NCBI GenBank assembly: GCA_963969365.1
Contig: OZ017759.1
Location: forward strand, 1-64,000
Direction of reading: 5' to 3'
DNA length: 64,000 nucleotides
Source: Asterochloris sp. CNOR1
Lineage: Eukaryota; Chlorophyta; Trebouxiophyceae; Trebouxiales; Trebouxiaceae
The notes under the pieces were generated by a model that made no database searches, was not told the origin of the DNA, and was given only the letters and a program-made list of their open reading frames with translations. The position numbers were made by a program, and so were the translations under genes. Of this stretch, positions 25,601 to 42,767 are shown piece by piece; the stretch's first letter is position 1; the number at the start of each line of letters is the position of its first letter.

Positions 25601-28600
25601 TAGCACTGCACTGGAGGTCGGGGTGCACTGCAAGCTTCTGGAGGCTCAATGTCCCGGGTTGAGCTGGTGAACAGCCGTCATCGCAGTGCGTATGGCCTAC
25701 CTGTGCTGCTGCTGCTGCTACTGCTGCCTGAGGTGGAGGGTGCAGGTGATGGGGGGCGACTTGGCTCTGCCTGGGCCTCTGGGGCCGGCGCGGGAGCTGA
25801 CGACAGCACAGCACCCAGGTCCTGCAAAACGGCATGGCAGGTGTGTGTGGGTCCTGGTGACTTGCGGAATAGGTGCCATGGCAGCCATCCAGAGTGCATC
25901 TGTGAGATGCCGCCCCTGAGGCCAAGCACCAGGTGCAGCGACAGCTCCATGCAGCACTGGCAACTTGTGTCTCCCCTCTACTGCAGAGAAGATAAGTCAC
26001 TCATGGCCAGGGTGACGAAGGGACCTGAGCACAGCACCATGCTCCGGCAGACTCATCGTGCCCCTGAGCTTATGCCATGCCCCACACATCCCACAGTGTG
26101 GCTGCACATTTGTCGGCAGCCTGGCAGAGATGCATGCTGCACGCAGCCCACAATGATGCTGCACCATTGGCAGCCTGACAAAGGGGGCTCAACCAGCGAC
26201 AGCGGGCTCATTGTGTGGCACTCAGCAGCCCAACATGCACAATGCAGTCCAAGATTGTTGCTGCAGGCCAAAGCCATTCAGGCCGTCAAGTCACGCTTAC
26301 CGTTGCCCTGAGCAGCTGCACGCGTCCCACATTGCCCACAGTGTTGCTGAAGGCTGTGACCAGCGCAGTCCTCGTCTGCTGGTTGATGGGGTACAGATTC
26401 TGGCCGACCAGGTTGAGAGTGATCTCCAGATTCACGGGGGCGCCACCAGGGCCAGGGGCCAGAGCCGGTCCCAGAGCCACAGGGGCCAGCGCTGCCTCTG
26501 CCTCAGGTGCAGGGGCAGGGGCAGCCAGGTCCGGCTGTGGGGCCGGCGCCGGCGCTGTCAGCTCCAGCTGCGGGGCTGGCGCTGGTGCTGCCAGGCTCCC
26601 CTCTGGGGCTGGGGCTGGCGCTAGAGCCTGCAGGGCCGCTGACAGAGCGGCCATAGGGGCAGGGGCTGGAGCAGTGAGGCTGCTGGGGGCAGGCGCTGGG
26701 GCCCCCAGCTGCTGCGGCGCCGGCGCTGGTGCACCAAAGCCCAGACCTGCAGGGCAGGCAAAGTACTGCATGGAACTTGCGGCCAGAAACGAGTGCGGCT
26801 GCCCTGCTGCTGCAGGGGGTTAAGGCAAGCAATGGGGTGTTCAAGCTGGGTCCAGCCAAGTCTCGAGCAGTGCATGGGCAGGCTGCCATGGCAGCCTGAA
26901 TGTCTGCGTGATGCCTGGTGCAGCTCTATGCACAACACTCCTGATCAAGTGTGGAGCTTCTGGTGCTGGAGATGCAGGTGCTGGAGGTCAGACAGCTGGG
27001 CAGGGTTGAAGGGACCCCTGAGTGCTTCAGGGCTTGCCTTGTGTAACTCATGAGCTGTGGTTGGGCTCTGATACATGAGGCACCCACCTTGTAGGAGGAG
27101 GGCCTCTGGCGCAGGTGCAGGCGCATGGAGAGGTGCCAGCGCTGGGAAGGAGGCAGGCTGAGGAGCAGGGGCAGGCGCATGGAGGGGTGCCAGAGCTGGG
27201 TTGAAGGCAGGCTGAGGAGCAGGGGCAGGCGCTGCAGGAGTGGTGCATTGTTCAGCTTCTGTATGTGATGACTGCGTGGTGCACACAGCAGCCTGATGTA
27301 GCAGTAGGCAGCGCACTGCTATGGCGGGGGAGTTGGCATGGACCAGACGCAACTGGGACCGCAGGATTGTGCTGTGCAAAGGCTGGGATGCTCCAGAAGG
27401 AGCCAGGGAAATGATGAACAGCTGCAGCGTACATTGGCTGCAGTGCAGGAGGCCGCTGGGTGCGCCGTGGTCTAATCGACGATGGCAGCTGTTTGTCTGG
27501 TTGTGACTCACGCATCACAACTGTCTCACCTGCTGATGGCAGCCGCACGGGCGCAGGCGCGGGCGTCGGCGCCATGAGCAGCTTCCCAGGCCCAGGGGCC
27601 GGGGCAGAGAAAAAGGAAGGCGCAGGCGCAGGCGCCCGCAGAGACGGCGCCGGCGCAGCTGCTGCCGTGTGAACCGGTGCCGGGGCTGGCGCAGGTGCAA
27701 TGCGCAGGGGCAGCAGGGCCACCACCAGCTCCCCTGCAGGTGCTTGGGCTGCCCAGCTGTTCTGCGCGGTGATGACGACTTGGTTGCCCTGCAGGGCAGT
27801 GTGTGACGCCTGTTTCACCTTGTGTGACTCATATGCTCCGGGAGCAGCGTTGAAAGCCAGGCTGGCCACCCAGCAGCCCAGCGGCAGTCTGTACTGCTGT
27901 GTCCAACAGGGGTGCTGGGGATGCGCAGATGGACTACACAATGCAGCACAGCAGCCAGAGCTGCAGGCGCATGCCTGGGTGCTGCCGTGAAGACCAGCGC
28001 AGCAACAAGGGGCCTGCTGGAACCTACCGCCACTGCCCGCGTGCCAGAGCAGGGAAAGAACTGCGTGGCATCCAGCCGCACAGGAGCGCCGCCTGGCGCA
28101 CTTGAGTTGAGGCGGAAGGCTCCCAGGTACCCTGGGATGGCCCCACAGATGTCATCATTGCCAGGCAGAATGGAGCTGCACGCAGACAGGAACAACAAGG
28201 TTACAGAGGGTCGGCTCAGGCAGGTCCAGCGTCATCAACAGATCATCTGCAGCACTGGGAGGCAGCAACAGTCGCCCAATGAGTGGCTGAAGAGTGCCTG
28301 GTGCAGGCGGTGTCTGATCAACACCTGCACATGCCTCCAGCGTCTGACCACCACCCGCAAATGCCTCCAGCGGTACAGAGCACTTGGGCAGATGTGCATC
28401 CAGAGACACATCAAAGCCAGTGAGTGGGTAGGCAGACGGGCCAGTCCATCTTCCCCCAGTTGTGAGAACGCTGCTCGGCAGCAACACTGACATGAGATGG
28501 AGCTGCCATGTGCAGGTGGATCAAGGTCACTCACATCTGGCTGAGGTTTCTCAGGTAGCTGGGGGACCCCCAGCTGGCAGGCACGGAGCCGCTGAGGTTG

Positions 28601-31135
28601 TTGGCCTGCAGGCTGATGATGGACATGTTGGGGAAGCGCCCACTGGCTGCCCAGGCCTGAGGCAGGCTCCCGGCCAGCTGATTGCTGCTGACATCCAGCA
28701 CTTGCAGAGCCTGCACATAAAGGGGGGGGGGCAGCGTGGGTCAGGTTTGGAGGCGTTGGGCTGTCGGGGCGGGCATCACACAAGGGCTGCCTGGCAGCGG
28801 GGCCGGGCAGGTGGCACAACCATGGTTATGCTGGCCATGACTACTGTAGGTCAGGCTGGGCACTACGCTGCCGGTGGTATCAGCCACTGCTTGTCAGCCT
28901 GCAGGCTTTTCAGGCCAAGCTGCGCTGACATTGTGAGGCAGCCACAACATTTCAACTGAGTCTGATGAGCTGCTGCGCGACAGCGCAGCCCAACCGATCT
29001 GTGCCAGGACCGCAACCACCTCTCAACAACCTCCAATGCCCAACTGACTGTTTCAGCCATGGTGCTGCTCCAGTGGACTGTGACCACACCATACCACCCC
29101 AGCGCGACCAGCAGCCCGCCGGGTCTGCATCCAGAGCACCTGTTGATCTTCTCAGCTGATTCCACCTGCCTGCTGCATGTGCTTATGTCGTGCATGACCG
29201 CCAGCCAGCTGACCTGGTACCCATTCGTGCCCCACTGAGGTGGCAGGGACCCAGTGAGGGAGTTGTTGGCCAGCTCCAGGACCTGGAGCCCTGGCAGCGC
29301 CGTCTGGGAGACCCCCCACTGCGCCGGCAGCGTCCCCGCCAGCTGGTTGCCCGACAGGCCCAGTATCTGCAGCTGGGGCAGGCTGCCTGAGTCTGCCCAC
29401 TGCTGGGGAAGGGTGCCTGCAGGCAGGGAGGCCTGGGTGATGCCAATGCTGCCTAGATCAGCTGGTCGGCTGAGCGGTGGTAGTCATCATCATATCATGT
29501 TTGGCCATGCTCCAAAGTCCCTGTTGTGGTGCGGTAGTGCTGCTGCCAGTGGTGCTGGTCTGAACCTGGCAGCCGCCTGGATGTTTGGCTGCTGGGCACT
29601 GACCCTGGTTGCAGAAGCGAGCTGCCACAGCTCTGCCAGCCAGGCAGCTGACTGCTGCTTTTGGTGTTTGCAGACGGAAGGAAGCAAAGCTAGACTGCAG
29701 CTCACTACACAGCACGAGCCTGCACCCTGCGGCCACTGCCGACCTGAGAGTGTGTTGTTGCCCAGATCTAGCTCTTCCAAGGAGGGAAAGCTGCCCTTGC
29801 TCCCCCAGGCTGCCGGCAGCAGCCCATCAATTGCGCAGGACGAAAGCTGGAGCACCTGCAGATGGTGTGCACACATGGTGAGGCCTCGACGTGCAGGATT
29901 GGCACCTGGGCAGCTCGAAGTCCTGTGCTGGCATCAAGCCTCATGCATAACACTGCAAGTTGCCCAGCTCACTGCAGCCAGAGCCTCTACTTCCTGTGCT
30001 GACAAGGAGCATGCTCAGAGTCTTGCACAGCGTGTGAAGTTGCAGACTTCACATCTGACACGGCTCGGTTCCTCAGCCCAGCATCTGGCTGAGAGCAGGC
30101 GGTCACCTTGAGCTGCTGGAAGCCGCCAGAGGTGGCCCACTCCGTGGGGAGGTCTGACTCGAGTGAGGGGTTGGCGTCAAGGGACAGTGATGTCAGGCGG
30201 GGCCAGGTGGAGTTCAGGCCCCACTCTGCAGGCAGGGGCCCCTCCAGTGCATTACCGGACAGATTCCTGCGGGCACAAGGGGGCAGCTTGTGACAGCTTC
30301 CTTGTGGCAGATGTACTGGCATGCTTATGCAAAGGCTGTGCAAGAGCCAGGCATAGCAGGCTGCAGGCTGCACATGCATTCGAGCTGGGTACCCTCAGAG
30401 GGAGGCAGTCCAGCCAGCAACCCGGTGACGAGTGCGACACTCAGGACATGCATGTCGGCAAAGCGCTGCAAGTGAAACTCTGCACAGGGGCTGCAAGAAC
30501 AGAGTAAGTGCCTGTCATGCGCACTCAGCAGCAGGGCAGCAGCCTTTCTGATTCGAGCAGCGACTGGACCGAGGCGTCTGCTCTTCAAGGACAATCAAAT
30601 GAAACAGCCAGGACACACAGACAACAAGACCATCAGCACAGTTTGAGGGGCTCACAGTGAGTGCAGATTGTCGAGGAGGGTAAGGTTGGCATCCAGGGGG
30701 CCCTCAATGCCAAAGAAGGGAAGGGACCTGCAGTAGCCAGCGTGCTGCAGTCAGCTGGCGTGTTGCCGGATTGGCTATCGCTGGTCACTTGCAACCATGG
30801 CGGCCCAGCTGCATGGTCCGGGTACGCAATGGTAGGTGACAGCTGGGCTACTGTCATCTTTGGGGGACCAGCGAGGCACCTTGCCCAGCAGATGCTGGAC
30901 AGCGATCTGTGTGGTTGGTACTGCTGTCATTGCAGGCGCTGCGCACGCTGACGCAGCTTGACCGCAGGTACCCATGCTGGACGATGGCTCACAAATCTGC
31001 TACACGGTAGGTCTGATCACAGGTCACTCCTGTCCACCCTTGGCAGGGATCCTGGCCGTGGCGCCAACCCTGGATGTTGAACTCCATTGCCACCGACTGC
31101 CAGTTGTACATGGCCTGGCTGAACCCGAGCAGTGC
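22604..31135 (-). CDS. Leucine-rich-repeat, Ala/Pro-rich single-pass membrane protein (5' end incomplete)
   Basis: Read from the minus strand as one gene, because all blocks are collinear and end in a transmembrane segment. N-terminal LRRNT_2-like cap with FNIQGWRHGQDPCQGWTGVT (31130-31020); plant-type LRRs including NLSGNALEGPLPAEWGL (30270-30112), LEELDLGNNTLSG (29862-29745), LQILGLSGNQLAGTLPAQWG (29457-29213) and LQVLDVSSNQLAGSLPQAW (28713-28533); a Cys-containing post-LRR block (28190-28030); long Ala-Pro and Ser-rich spacers (27.8-24.7 kb) around a small repeated domain with NLEITLNLVGQNLYPINQQT (26430-26302); a second such block (24580-24395); a transmembrane helix GAIAGIAIGAGIILALLLG (about 23860-23800); a basic Cys tail (23355-23125); and a C-terminus ending near SDIDKAEVAAEQL with TGA at 22606-22604. 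No kinase domain. Probably a cell-surface or wall-anchored receptor-like or structural glycoprotein. The signal-peptide exon, expected right of 31.14 kb, was not found. Confidence 0.75.
23120..23360 (-). repeat. Duplicated juxtamembrane CC-Arg-rich segment in the LRR membrane protein
   Basis: Within one exon the sequence GIFCCVRRRRRQQAAPLPSS is followed by a second copy KAGIFCCLCRRRRRQQAAP. In DNA this is a 60-70 bp tandem duplication centred on two cggcggcggcgg blocks. Each copy has two or three Cys next to five Arg, as in palmitoylated juxtamembrane regions. Confidence 0.8.
27121..27235 (-). repeat. 54-bp tandem repeat coding an Ala-Pro spacer
   Basis: Units starting gcgcatggag at 27121 and 27175 are 54 bp apart and encode 18-residue repeats of the form APAPQPA-FPALAPLHAP. 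They keep the frame of the LRR membrane protein. The related Ala-Pro tracts at 26430-26720 and 27545-27720 lack this exact unit. Confidence 0.8.
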
Positions 31136-31139
31136 ACTG

Positions 31140-32596
31140 CCTGCAGGCACGGTCAAGGAGAATCTTGAGAGTCATTGAGGTGTGTCTTGCTGGGCTGTGC
31201 AGTCCTTCCATTGACCAGGGTTGGATCTGAGTTGGGCAATCACAGCTGAGGTGACAGCACCCTCAGCCGGAGCACCTGCCCTTGCCATGTGTGTGCCTCA
31301 TGCAGACAGGGTCAAGATGGCGCCAGCAGTGCAGAGGCAGGGTGATCAGGTACAGCAGTGAGCATGATAGCTTCTGGTGCCTTGACCGCCAGATGGGGGC
31401 TCCCTGATGTATGTGTGCTTCATCAAAGCCGGCGCATGATGCTGCCAGCATCCCCAACCATCAGCGCTGGCCAAGTAATGAGGCATGACAAAGCACTGAT
31501 GCATCATGGAGCATGCAGCCCAGGGCGCCTGCTGCGCACCGTCCTGGTAACTGCTCTGTGCCTGGGTGCAGGCTGCCTGGAGCAGACAGCACATGGCTGT
31601 CCAGCACCATCTCCTACTGCGAAGCTGCCCCACGCCGCTCAGGGATCCCATTTCAAGTCCTGTATCAGCGCCGCATAACCTTTCATTGTGAGCTGCACCG
31701 CCTTGGGGGCCAGGCTGTGTGCCTGCTGCCTTCCCATGCACCACGCTGCAGCAGCTGACGTCAGAAGCTGCGGGCGGCAAATTTGAACAGATCCCGCTCA
31801 ATGGGTGCGCGCTTGGTGCTGCGCAGCGCTTGATGCATGGAGGCATGCATACGGAGCAGGGAGGCGTGACAAACAGCATGACAGATGAATCTGGTCCTGC
31901 AGGGGGCAGAGGACTCACCTTGCACCAAAGAGGGGGGCAGCTCCTGCTTCAAAGTAACCTCGGGCTGATCAAGACATGGACTGGGAGAAGTATGCCATGT
32001 TCAGCCCGTAAGATGCCTTTGATCTCCGGCCTCCCTGCCTGAAGGTTGATTCACAGGGCAGCCAAACTTCTGCCTCGCGCCTGCCAAGGCTGCGGCTAGA
32101 ATCTCGCAGCACTTGCACCAGCTCAAGCTCGAGCCTCGGACCGTCAAGATCTTCGCGGTCCCTGCCCCGCCTACAGCTGACCACTCAAGCACAGACACCA
32201 GGCCTAAGCCGTTAGCAGGGTGAGGCCATCCCACGGGTTAGGCACTGCCTGCAAGTGTTTACACCTGGCAATGGTAGGAAAAAGAAGACGAAGAGGAAAT
32301 CTCTCACATGCACCCATACACGATCAGCATCTGCTGCCAACCTCACTTTGCCCAGGCGGAGGCGACCACAAGAGGATGAGCCCTGCAGGACGAAGTCCTC
32401 CCCAGTCCGTCTGCAGATGGTCAAATATACATGCTCTGGGGCATGTGCACTTGATACACACTCCTTCTCTCAGACCCAGCTTCAGATACTTGAAGTGCTG
32501 GCCCCAGGTCAGCTGATGTGGTTCTCAGGCAGGAACATGACAGCAGAGATTGGCGGGCAGTCAACAGACCTGCAGCGTTGGCCTGGCTCAGCAGAT
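31140..32596. other. Region upstream of the LRR gene, no firm gene
   Basis: About 1.45 kb between the first LRR-protein exon I can support and the stop of the zinc-ribbon gene, both on the minus strand. It should hold the missing signal-peptide exon and promoter of the LRR gene and the 3' UTR of the zinc-ribbon gene. The longest open frames (up to 190 codons, minus) have no recognisable features and no consistent splice context. Confidence 0.4.
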
Positions 32597-33768
32597 TCAA
32601 GGTGTACCAAGCGCTTGTTCAAAGACGGAATCGTTTGCTTCATCTGTTGCTAAAGCTGCTGCTTCAGCAAGCAAGCCCAAACGGGCCCGCCTGGATGGCA
32701 AGACATGCCTCTCAGAATGCACCTTCTGTCTGCACAGAAGCTGGACAGACTGCTGCCACTCAAAGCCACCCTGCTGCCACCACACAACTCTGCCTGAGCC
32801 GGTGGTCAGCTCGGCAGCAGTCAGGGATTCATTCTTGGTGGGATGCAGCAGGCAGGCAATGTCAGGACGCAGAGCCTCCAGGGAATTGCATGCACAGGCT
32901 CTGCGGCCACTCAGAAAGGGGCTGTCAGACTTGTGAAACGTGCGGTGGTATACTGTGGCGCGCCATCGGTGCTCCTGGCCGGCAGGGCATTCATGATGTC
33001 TCAACCAGTGCACCCATCTGTTGGAGCGCAGGCTGGTGTTCTCGGGGGTCCAGCCCCGCCTGAAGTTTTGCTGAAAGTCCCAATCGGCCAGTAGGTGCGG
33101 GGCACCCTCTGAGATGGACGGGTGCTGCTGCCGTGATGCTTGTTTCCGCCTCTGGCTCCAGCACTGGGGGCAGCCTGTGGCCCTACTGGAGCGCGTGCGG
33201 TTCAGGATAGGTGTCCGCCACACATGGCCCTCGCCGCACTGCCAGGTCCCTTCCTTGTTGGAGTGCACTGAAACGTCGTCTGGGCCAACACCTCTGTTGT
33301 GCTCGCTGCTCCACTCTGCAGCGAGATCGGGGCGCCGGCTTGCCAGACTGTTGCAGAGGCAGACCTGCCTGCCTGCGCAGAAGGGGCAGCCCTGGCCGTG
33401 TGTCCTGTTGGCCACGGTGGACTCCCAGATGTGTGGCCTCCCCTTTGAGCAGCAGCTGCACAGCCACATGGCTGTGACAGCGCTGCTAGGCCTGATGGCC
33501 TTGCGTCCCCAGACGTTGTCGGGCACCACCGCAGACAGGAACTGCTGTTGCAGCTCAGGGGTGAGCAGGCTCAGGTCTGCCGTGTCCTTGGAGAGCGGCA
33601 AGCGAGCAGTGCGCCCCTGGCTCTGAGAGCTGTTGTGGGCCACAGTGGATCTGTGCTGCTGCCTGCCTGTGCCTGTGTGAGAGAGAGTGATGTGTATCAC
33701 AGATGCTTGGAGTGCTGCAGCCTGCACGTAGAGCAACAAGTGTGCCACTTACGGGCTGCAGACCACAT
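32597..33768 (-). CDS. DUF4379-like probable zinc-ribbon repeat protein
   Basis: Two exons fit well: 33768-33753 (Met plus five codons, donor GTAAGT) and 33672-32597, joining in frame to 363 residues; a single-exon reading from an upstream Met at 33748 is the alternative. The protein consists of about four units of the treble-clef type seen in DUF4379 proteins: C-x2-C, then N-S-L, P-x-L-A-x-E-W, a W-x-C-x2-G-H-x-W core, and the next C-P-x-C. The best unit contains CPFCAGRQVCLCNSLASRRP, then TWQCGEGHVWRTPILNRTR, then GCPQC. The third unit has SPFLSGRR where CPFC is expected, and the last loses its core Cys. Function unknown; such proteins are thought to bind zinc and possibly nucleic acid. It is head-to-head with phosphoglucomutase. 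Confidence 0.8.
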
Positions 33769-33913
33769 GATGTTGTGGTGAGACCTGGTTCCAGCACCGC
33801 ATGTGACGCTGCCGCTACCGGCAGCGTGTTCCATTGTTGGCAAAAGGCTTTCAGCATGCAGCACCGAAGAAGGCAAGAGAAATGCATGCAGGTGATTTGC
33901 AGAGACTGCAAGC
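33769..33913. promoter_or_regulatory. Divergent intergenic region, zinc-ribbon gene / phosphoglucomutase
   Basis: 145 bp lie between the two start codons, so a shared bidirectional promoter is likely. No TATA box recognised. Confidence 0.5.
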
Positions 33914-41415
<7,502 letters not shown>

Positions 41416-41482
41416 CGTGATGAACCTGAGATCCTCTGCTGTCCTGTTCAATTTTTGCATCATTGATGCCTGTCCTGAGCAA

Positions 41483-41487
41483 TGTAA
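41483..41487 (+). promoter_or_regulatory. Candidate TGTAA polyadenylation signal for PGM
   Basis: TGTAA, the usual green-algal signal, occurs 68 bp after the PGM stop codon and about 155 bp before the tRNA gene. Motif match only. Confidence 0.4.
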
Positions 41488-41642
41488 TGTTCATGCACTC
41501 CCCTGGACAACAGCTGCCGAAGGGTCTGCCAAGCAGTGCTCATGTTGTGCCTGATGGCTTCTCCCACCGGCACTGTCCAACACTTTCAGCATCCACACTG
41601 ACAAAATCAACTTGTTTCATGATCTGTTTTCTTTCTCGCTCT

Positions 41643-41733
41643 ACTCAAGTGCCCGAGTGGTCTAAGGGGGAAGTCTTAAGATCTTCTGCGAAAGCGCCTG
41701 GGTTCGAAATCTGCGAGTGCCCCAGCTTGAGTA
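41643..41733 (+). tRNA. trnL-UAA: tRNA-Leu(UAA) with an ~11-nt insertion in the T-loop
   Basis: Cloverleaf by eye: acceptor ACTCAAG (41643-41649) pairs with CTTGAGT (41726-41732) in all 7 positions, followed by discriminator A; T8 G9; D-arm CCC/GGG around GAGTGGTCTAA; anticodon arm GAAGT-CTTAAGA-TCTTC (one T-T mismatch), anticodon TAA with T33 and G37; long class II variable arm GCG-AAAG-CGC; T-stem CTGGG (41698-41702) with CCCAG (41721-41725), 5 of 5. The T-loop is 18 nt (TTCGAAATCTGCGAGTGC) in place of 7. The A box TGCCCGAGTGG and B box GGTTCGAAATC are present and a seven-T run follows. Without removing the extra bases neither the T-stem nor the acceptor closes. The extra part repeats TCTGCGA from the variable arm 25 nt upstream. 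It is either a functional tRNA with an ectopic intron or a recently damaged copy. Confidence 0.8.
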
Positions 41734-41740
41734 GGTTATG

Positions 41741-41747
41741 TTTTTTT
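41741..41747 (+). terminator. RNA polymerase III terminator (T7)
   Basis: Seven consecutive T's start 8 nt after the tRNA discriminator base, the normal position and strength for Pol III release. Confidence 0.8.
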
Positions 41748-42767
41748 GCCCAGGGGAGGAGGGGCTGGCAGCAGTTGCAAATTTAGCCATGTTGAGGTTG
41801 CAAAGCAGTCTGGTTGCACTGCTGGGCGTCTGCAGGAGGGCGTGCTGGGTTTTGCAGAGCATGGCAAGACATGGATACAGGCCTGCATCTGTCAACTCTG
41901 CTGGCCTGCATAGCCCTACCTGATATGTCCTTGGTGGCTGGGATAGCCTGCACACGAAGCCGCCAGTCTCAAGAGACTCCCCCCAGCACAAAGGGCTGCG
42001 ACCAGCCATAGAAGGACCACATTGGCAGTGGCTCTCATGTCGTCCTGGAGAAAGCCCCCATCCTAGCATCAAAAGTGCTGAGCATCTCACCTATAACTGA
42101 CACCTCATTGCCCTCAAGTCCCTTGGGCCCGCAGAAGACAACAATCAGAGGGCTGTCCCGCTGTGATGGCTCAGCTGGGGGTGGAGAGCTGAGCTGCCTG
42201 CCCGGTCACTTGTGCGGCCATTGCCCTGATGGTGTTCTAGGAGTTTCCTGACTGCTCCTGCACAAGTATGAACTACAGAGCACCCCTGTGCTGCTGGGTG
42301 AAGCACCAGGGCACATTGTTGTCGTGTTATTCGCCTATCTGCAGCCCTACCCAGACTGCAAGGCTGGCATCACAGCCACACAGCATTAGCTAATTCTAAC
42401 TATAGGGTTACTGCACGCCCCTGTTTGGTGCACCTTGCTGGCCTGATTGCGCTGACAGGATTTTGCAGATTCCCACTGGCAATGCATTGGCAGAAGCAAG
42501 CTGATGACTGAGGGCATGGCATTGCATCACTGCTCTGTCCAAGTTTTACAACACACTGTTCTTGGGCATGCGACTGACACTGCAAGTGCGGCAGCATGCC
42601 AAGACAAGCCACCACATTTCTGCCCTGACTCAATGTGTACTTTCTCCTAGGCCCTTTGCTTGCCAATGTGTCAGGGTTGCTGTCAGAATTACACCCATTG
42701 GAACTTCCACATGCTGCGAATTAAAATGAGGCTGGGGAGGGGCTGGGAGGGGAGGGAAAGGCTTGGA
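41748..42767. other. Intergenic region between tRNA-Leu and LARS, no further gene seen
   Basis: About 1.0 kb flanking the 3' end of the leucyl-tRNA synthetase gene. On the minus strand a TGTAA lies at 42550-42546, about 220 bp after the LARS stop, and is a candidate polyadenylation signal. A pyrimidine-rich tract (minus strand, 42765-42730) directly follows the stop. Open frames here show no protein features. Confidence 0.5.

Noticed and set aside
28720-28731. G-run as a possible G-quadruplex or sequencing artefact
   Set aside because: A single homopolymer run in an intron with no flanking G-tracts; nothing further supports a role.
29254-30111. 285-codon + strand frame
   Set aside because: It is antisense to several LRR exons; LRR consensus residues on the minus strand are unmistakable.
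41643-41725. Reading the tRNA without a T-loop insertion (ending at gagtgcc)
   Set aside because: T-stem and acceptor then pair poorly, whereas the model with the insertion gives 5/5 and 7/7 pairs.
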